DNA of 64,000 nt from Candidatus Paralachnospira avium (GTDB lineage: Bacteria > Bacillota > Clostridia > Lachnospirales > Lachnospiraceae), in NCBI GenBank assembly GCA_904420245.1, contig CAJFUL010000051.1:35397-99396 (forward strand), in the 5' to 3' direction. The notes under the pieces are model-generated. The model was not told the origin of the DNA and made no database searches. It saw nothing but the letters and a program-made list of their open reading frames with translations. Positions 59,072 through 64,000 of this stretch are shown piece after piece (positions within the stretch are counted from its first letter, which is position 1; the number at the start of each line of letters is the position of its first letter). Both the position numbers and the translations under genes were made by a program.

Positions 59072-59658
59072 ATGGTGAAAAGAAATCTGAAAAAGGCGGG
59101 AAAATGGCTGCTGGCGGGAATCTTATGCGGCGCGCTGACCGTGGTCTGTTTCCAGGTGGAGAGAAGGTCTGGAGGCCGGTATGCCCTTACGGCAGGCAGC
59201 GGACTCATAGCGATCCTTTGTTTTGCCGCGGCCGTCTGTTCTCTCATGGGGAAAATGAACGACGGGAACGGTATGATGACGGTGGAGGAGATCTTTAAGA
59301 TGAATTCGGGCGGATATGTCGCGGCCGGTCATGTCCGGGGCGTGTTTTTACTCTATAGGAAGCTTCGTTTCCATAGAGCAAAAACACTCCGTAGGAGCGC
59401 ACTGCGGCGGAAAGGAAGTCTGCCGCTTATGCGGCCCGCCGCAGGCGGAGGATCCTGCATGACAGGATCCTTTTTTACAGCGGCCAGAAAGTCCTGCTCC
59501 AAGGACAGGATGGGAAGAAGACAAAGACCAGGATCCGCGGCATAGAGATCGGCGGACGGAAGGCCGGAGTGGCGGCCGATACTCCGGCGGCTCTGTACCT
59601 CAAGGATATAGAGCCTGACTGTATCCGCAGGGGAGATGTCATCAGAAACAGAGAATGA
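59072..59658 (+). pseudogene. membrane protein with EF-Tu-domain-2-like segment, split by repeat copy G
   Basis: VEEIFKMNSGGYVAAGHVRGV before the repeat; YSGQKVLLQGQDGKKTKTRIRGIEIGGRKAGVAADTPAALYLKDIEPDCIRRGDVIRNRE after it. Confidence 0.85.
59351..59476 (+). mobile_element. structured interspersed repeat, copy G (inserted in gene)
   Basis: CTCTATAGGAAGCTTCGTTTCCATAGAGC...CTGCGGCGG..GCCGCTTATGCGGC..CCGCCGCAG...GGATCCTGCATGACAGGATCCTTTTTT; 126 bp. Confidence 0.88.
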
Positions 59659-59670
59659 GGAGGAGTTTGG

Positions 59671-60039
59671 ATGAGACTGCATATCTTCAGGCTGGGGCCT
59701 CAGCTGCGGCGGGATATAAAGGAGTGCCGCTATACCGTTTGGGAATTGCTGCAGATCAAAGAAAAACTGGCCGCAGAGGTGGAGAAGCGGCAGAGGAGTT
59801 TCCGGCGGGCGGCCCTGCTGACTGTGGGGATCACAGCCGCGCTGCTGGCCATGACGTATGCGGCGGCGGGGGCCGGCGGCGTGTTCTGGTTCACCTGCGC
59901 CGCGGTGGGCGCGCTGGCCCTTCTGGCATTGGCGGTCAGCTGGTCCGCCTGCATAGGTTTTGTAAGATATCAGTTCGATCGTGCCGTCAGGCAGGCGTAT
60001 CCGGGATACGAAGCGATGCTCTGTTTTAAGGACAATTAA
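59671..60039 (+). CDS. two-TM hypothetical membrane protein
   Basis: ORF with two hydrophobic helices. Confidence 0.55.
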   Translation: MRLHIFRLGPQLRRDIKECRYTVWELLQIKEKLAAEVEKRQRSFRRAALLTVGITAALLAMTYAAAGAGGVFWFTCAAVGALALLALAVSWSACIGFVRYQFDRAVRQAYPGYEAMLCFKDN

Positions 60040-60059
60040 GTCCGAGGCGTTTGCTTTTT

Positions 60060-60593
60060 CTATTTCTGTATTTCCCGGATAATGGGGTCCAGTGCCGCAA
60101 GATCGGTAAAATCAACTTGTTTGCCGTACGTTTCCATGAGGGCTTTGTTTTCCGCCGTCTGCTTTTCGGGGGAGATCCTGCGCAGGCTTTGGTATAAAAG
60201 CGCCATGACGGTGCGGTGACCAAGAGAAAGTTTTTGGTAATCGATCCCGCCCCGCAGGTGATAGAGCTTTGCCCGGCGAAACAGCGGTTCCGGGATCTGA
60301 CGGTTCAGGGAGGTGCGGATATTGGTCCGGTTTTCCGGATCTTCCGGATCGGCCAGGCCGACGGTGACCACCACCAGCTTCTGATCTTCTCTGAGGGAGG
60401 ATCCGCGCAGAGTTTTGGACAGGCCCAGGACGCCTCCGGCGTACAGGCCTCCCAGATAGACGATGGTCCCTGCATTGGAGAGAGCCGGCGCGTCTTTATA
60501 GCAAAATGCCTGGATCCCGGTCTGTCTGGACAGTTCTTCCGCATACCGGCGGGCGCTGCCGTACCGGCTGCCATAGAGGATGATGTCTTTCAT
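60060..60593 (-). CDS. flavodoxin-domain protein
   Basis: MKDIILYGSRYGSARRYAEELSRQTG, TIVYLGGLYAGGVLG. Confidence 0.82.
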   Translation of the reverse strand: MKDIILYGSRYGSARRYAEELSRQTGIQAFCYKDAPALSNAGTIVYLGGLYAGGVLGLSKTLRGSSLREDQKLVVVTVGLADPEDPENRTNIRTSLNRQIPEPLFRRAKLYHLRGGIDYQKLSLGHRTVMALLYQSLRRISPEKQTAENKALMETYGKQVDFTDLAALDPIIREIQK

Positions 60594-60907
60594 ATCGGCG
60601 CCTTTCTGCTGGATCATGAATTTTGCCCCCACCCGCGGCGGATGAGTGTCCCGCAGCCGGATATAAGGGAATACTTTGGAATACGATTATACCAAAATAC
60701 AGATATGCGGACCATCTCCGCTCTGTCAAGGCCCGGTAAAATCACGGTAAAAGGATCCGGTATGTGATCCGGGTGCATCCGAAGCGGAAGTTCCGCCCTG
60801 AGACGTGGCAGATTCCGGCTGTTGAAAAAACGGAGGGCAGCGCCCGGCCGGCCTGCAAAGCGGACCGTTTTTCGCGGAAGCCATGCGGCGTCCCGGGAAT
60901 GGACAAG

Positions 60908-60936
60908 GTATAAAATTCCTGCCTTTACAAATACTA
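60908..60936 (+). promoter_or_regulatory. SigG/SigF-like promoter of spoVT
   Basis: GTATA-N17-AATACTA, 44 nt upstream of the start codon. Confidence 0.55.
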
Positions 60937-60979
60937 GTACCACTTGAAGTACAGTATGGATAAACGGAGGAATTTTAAT

Positions 60980-61531
60980 ATGAAAGCAACAGGCATTGTC
61001 CGGAGAATCGATGACCTGGGACGAGTGGTCATCCCAAAAGAGATCCGCCGCACTCTGCGGCTCAGAGAGGGAACGCCTCTGGAGATCTTCACGGACCGGG
61101 AAGGAGAGATCATCCTGAAGAAATATTCCCCCATGGCGGAACTTTCTTCATTTGCGAAACAGTACGCGGATTCCCTGGCCCAGTCCACGGGGCTGGCCGT
61201 CTGCATCACGGACCGGGATCAAGTCATCGCCGTGGCGGGAGGCATCAAAAAGGAGCTTTTGCAGAAGAGCATAAGCAAGAGCCTGGAGCAGATGATCCTG
61301 AACCGGAATAATGTGACGGCCAATCAGGACGACGGGCAGTTCATCCCGGTGACTTCCGAGGATACAGAAGAATATTTCGGCCAGGTGACGGCAGTCATCC
61401 TGTGCGAAGGAGATGCCATCGGCGCCGTGATCCTCCTGAACAACAAGGAAGCCAAATACCGCATGGGCCCCATGGAGCAGAAACTGGCGGCCACTGCCGC
61501 AGGTTTTTTGGGCAGGCAGATGGAAAGCTGA
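60980..61531 (+). CDS. spoVT: stage V sporulation protein T (AbrB-like)
   Basis: MKATGIVRRIDDLGRVVIPKEIRRTLRLREGTPLEIF; GAF-like C-terminus. Confidence 0.97.
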   Translation: MKATGIVRRIDDLGRVVIPKEIRRTLRLREGTPLEIFTDREGEIILKKYSPMAELSSFAKQYADSLAQSTGLAVCITDRDQVIAVAGGIKKELLQKSISKSLEQMILNRNNVTANQDDGQFIPVTSEDTEEYFGQVTAVILCEGDAIGAVILLNNKEAKYRMGPMEQKLAATAAGFLGRQMES

Positions 61532-61568
61532 GGAAAAATATGGTATGCTGGGGGCAGGAGGGTGAAAA

Positions 61569-61979
61569 ATGGAGACAAAAGAAACGTATACATTTGAGGA
61601 ACTGAAGGAGATCATCGCGAAGCTGCGGGCTGAGGACGGCTGTCCCTGGGACCGGGCCCAGACCCACGAATCCCTGAAGCCCTGTCTCATGGATGAGGCG
61701 GAGGAAGTCCTGGAGGCCATCGACCGCAAGGATATGGACAATCTCTGTGAAGAATTGGGCGATGTGCTCCTGCAGGTCATGCTCCACAGCCAGATCGCTC
61801 AGGAGGAAGGCGCCTTTACGGTGGAGGATGTTATTTCCTATCTGTGCAGGAAGATGATCCGGCGCCATCCCCATGTATTCGGCGGAGAAACCTACGGAAC
61901 ACCGGAGGAGAGCAAGGCCAGATGGGACGAGATCAAGCGCCAGGAAAAGGAGGCCAGGAAAAAGGGGATTAAATTATAG
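61569..61979 (+). CDS. mazG: MazG nucleotide pyrophosphohydrolase
   Basis: LRAEDGCPWDRAQTHESLKPCLMDEAEEVLEAI. Confidence 0.93.
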   Translation: METKETYTFEELKEIIAKLRAEDGCPWDRAQTHESLKPCLMDEAEEVLEAIDRKDMDNLCEELGDVLLQVMLHSQIAQEEGAFTVEDVISYLCRKMIRRHPHVFGGETYGTPEESKARWDEIKRQEKEARKKGIKL

Positions 61980-62079
61980 GATTCCTCGAATTTCCTTGAC
62001 AAATCTACTATATCAGTTTATAAATAATGAAGAGTAACTTGGATTCATATGTAACAAAACCTTAGGAGGAACAGGAATC

Positions 62080-62355
62080 ATGAATAGGACTGAATTGGTT
62101 GCAGCCGTTGCTGAGAAGGCTGAACTGACGAAGAAGGACGCAGAGAAGGCTGTAAAGGCCTTTACTGATGCTGTAGCAGAGGAACTGAAAAAGGGCGGAA
62201 AGGTACAGCTGGTAGGCTTTGGTACTTTCGAGGTATCCGAGAGAGCTGCGAGAGAGGGACGCAATCCCAGGAGCGGCGAGACTATGAGCATCCCTGCTTC
62301 TAAGATGCCTAAGTTTAAGGCTGGCAAGGCTTTAAAGGATATGGTGAATGAATAA
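62080..62355 (+). CDS. hup: HU family DNA-binding protein
   Basis: MNRTELVAAVAEKAELTKKDAEKAVKAF...GFGTFEVSERAAREGRNPRSGE. Confidence 0.97.
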   Translation: MNRTELVAAVAEKAELTKKDAEKAVKAFTDAVAEELKKGGKVQLVGFGTFEVSERAAREGRNPRSGETMSIPASKMPKFKAGKALKDMVNE

Positions 62356-62491
62356 TTACCGGAAATAAAAGCTGCCGCAGGATCTGCGGCAGCTTTTGTT
62401 TCATGGCCTGTGAAATAAACGGTCCGCGGAGCCGCATATTCCTGCGGGAGTTTTGGTATCCCGCGGATGAGTCAGATAGGATGGAGAGAAG

Positions 62492-62731
62492 ATGAGACTG
62501 GATAAGTTTTTAAAGGTTTCCCGGATCATCAAACGGCGCACGGTGGCCAATGAGGCCTGCGACGGCGGCCGGGTGCTGGTGAACGGGAAGACGGCGAAGG
62601 CCTCCCTTTCCGTGAAGGAGGGGGACATCATAGAGGTACAGTTCGGAAACCGTTCCGTGAAGGCTGAGGTTTTGAAGGTCCAGGAGAGCGCCAAGAAGGA
62701 GGCGGCCGAGGAGATGTACCGCTATTTGTGA
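62492..62731 (+). CDS. rqcP: S4 domain RNA-binding protein (RqcP/YabO)
   Basis: MRLDKFLKVSRIIKRRTVANEACDGGRVLVNGK. Confidence 0.93.
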   Translation: MRLDKFLKVSRIIKRRTVANEACDGGRVLVNGKTAKASLSVKEGDIIEVQFGNRSVKAEVLKVQESAKKEAAEEMYRYL

Positions 62732-62802
62732 CGGACGGCAGGTCTATAGGCTTTTCCCGCCGCATAGAATCCAGATAGGAGAAATGCAGGAGGGAGAGGC
62801 GC

Positions 62803-63090
62803 ATGGAGGAACAGAGACAGAGGGTGAAGCCTCACAAGGTCATGCTGGATAAGCGGGCCCATGCCATGATAAGCGGAGTGGAAGAGGTGGTCTCTTTTGA
62901 TGACCGGGAAGTGGTGCTGGAGACCAGCCAGGGGACGCTGACGGTCAAGGGAGAGGGCCTCAAGGTGAGCCGCCTTACGGTGGAGCAGGGTGAGGTGGAC
63001 ATCGGCGGAAGGATGGACAGCTTTGTCTACACAGAGAGCCGCGGCAGAAAGGCCCAGGGAGAATCTTTCCTGTCCCGGCTGTTCAAGTAA
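62803..63090 (+). CDS. yabP: sporulation protein YabP
   Basis: RAHAMISGVEEVVSFDDREVVLETSQGTLTVKGEGLKV. Confidence 0.93.
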   Translation: MEEQRQRVKPHKVMLDKRAHAMISGVEEVVSFDDREVVLETSQGTLTVKGEGLKVSRLTVEQGEVDIGGRMDSFVYTESRGRKAQGESFLSRLFK

Positions 63091-63093
63091 GGG

Positions 63094-63666
63094 ATGAGCG
63101 GGATGATCCGGGACGAAGCCGGCTTTCTGCTGGCGGCGGTCCTGTGGGGGGCCGGCCTCGCGGCGGTCTATGATATATTCCGGATCCTGCGGCGGGCGGT
63201 GAAGCATCACAGCGCCGTGACGGCCGCCGAGGATTTTCTGTACTGGATCTTTGCCGGGTTTGCCCTGTTCTATCTGCTGTTTTCCATGAATGACGGCAGT
63301 GTCCGGTGGTATGCTTTTGCCGGAGCCGCTTCCGGCGTGTGGCTGTACCATATATCCTTGAGCCCTGTTCTGGTGAAATTCCTGGGGACGGGCCTGCGCT
63401 ACTTGTTTAAATGGACGGGAAAAGGGCTGGCGGTCTGTCTGCGGACAGCGGCCCGGCCGGCAAAAAATATCGGAAGGTTCTTGAAAAAACGGGCAGGATG
63501 CCTTAAAATAAAGAGAAACACAGGAAAGCGTGGTGAGGAGCATGGCAGGAAAGCGGCGTCGGTGGCGGCGGCAGAGCAAAAAGACGATACTGGGGATCGT
63601 TCTGACAACGGCCATGCTTTGCGGAGTCCTGCTGTACGGGACCAGATCCCTCCTGGCGAAGGATGA
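63094..63666 (+). CDS. yabQ: spore cortex biosynthesis protein YabQ
   Basis: N-terminal TM architecture, AAVYDIFRILRR, position after yabP. Confidence 0.85.
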   Translation: MSGMIRDEAGFLLAAVLWGAGLAAVYDIFRILRRAVKHHSAVTAAEDFLYWIFAGFALFYLLFSMNDGSVRWYAFAGAASGVWLYHISLSPVLVKFLGTGLRYLFKWTGKGLAVCLRTAARPAKNIGRFLKKRAGCLKIKRNTGKRGEEHGRKAASVAAAEQKDDTGDRSDNGHALRSPAVRDQIPPGEG

Positions 63667-63850
63667 CCAGTACGCGGCCAGGGAGAAAGAGCTGGAAGAG
63701 CAGATCCAGGAACAGGCTCAGGAGTCCGAGGCTCTGGGCCAGGAAGAAGAGTACATAAAGACAAAGGAATACGTGGAGGAGATCGCCAAGACGAAGCTGG
63801 GTCTGGTGTATCCCGACGAGATCCTTCTGAAACCAAACAGTGAAGAGTGA
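63542..63850 (+). CDS. divIC: DivIC/FtsB septum formation initiator
   Basis: Short cytoplasmic N-terminus, TM, coiled coil, EYVEEIAKTKLGLVYPDE motif. Confidence 0.92.
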   Translation: MAGKRRRWRRQSKKTILGIVLTTAMLCGVLLYGTRSLLAKDDQYAAREKELEEQIQEQAQESEALGQEEEYIKTKEYVEEIAKTKLGLVYPDEILLKPNSEE

Positions 63851-63887
63851 CGGTCCCGCAGGCGGTTTTTCGCAGGCGGGATCTTTT

Positions 63888-64000
63888 ATTTAATAGGAAA
63901 TTCGTTCCCTATTAAACAAAACGCTCCGCGGGATCGCACTGCGGCGGAAAGGAATATTGTCGCTTATGCGACCCGCCGCAGGCGGGGGGCTGTCGCATCA
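63888..64000 (+). repeat. structured interspersed repeat, copy E (cut by window end)
   Basis: ATTTAATAGGAAATTCGTTCCCTATTAAACAAAACGCTCCGCGGGATCGCACTGCGGCGGAAAGGAATATTGTCGC, nearly identical to D2. Confidence 0.88.

Noticed and set aside
59351-59476. Group II intron or IS element
   Set aside because: Only 126 bp, no RT/transposase, no domain V seen; would need a trans-acting enzyme.

Overview
The window is a chromosomal segment of a GC-rich, spore-forming Clostridia/Lachnospiraceae-type bacterium (judged from gene content and order). It is almost fully coding: about 60 protein genes, no rRNA, tRNA, CRISPR or prophage seen. Recognisable blocks are: cca end; pgm; RbsD/SIS/ribokinase with divergent lacI; PadR-DUF2812-ABC exporter; GNAT-sirtuin-DUF951-rpsF-ssb-rpsR; murA; SAM-I riboswitch and metK; ROK kinase; CBS/DRTGG-type PPase; shikimate kinase; preQ1-I riboswitch and queT; murC; DnaD/DnaC-like genes; prs; SbcC/SbcD-like genes; glgC-glgD-spoVG-pth-mfd; and spoVT-mazG-hup-rqcP-yabP-yabQ-divIC. 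The most interesting signal is a family of about 126-bp structured interspersed repeats (hairpin I, hairpin II, then an intrinsic-terminator-like hairpin III plus T-tract). The stems differ between copies but stay paired, and both orientations occur. Most copies start directly after the T-tract of an intrinsic terminator. One copy splits an EF-Tu-domain-2-like gene, three lie in tandem between the SAM riboswitch terminator and metK, and one appears to form the promoter of a PadR operon. Second is a dense DnaA-box array with an embedded Spo0A box between murC and the dnaD/dnaC-like genes. All calls come from reading the sequence and the supplied ORF track; no database search was run.
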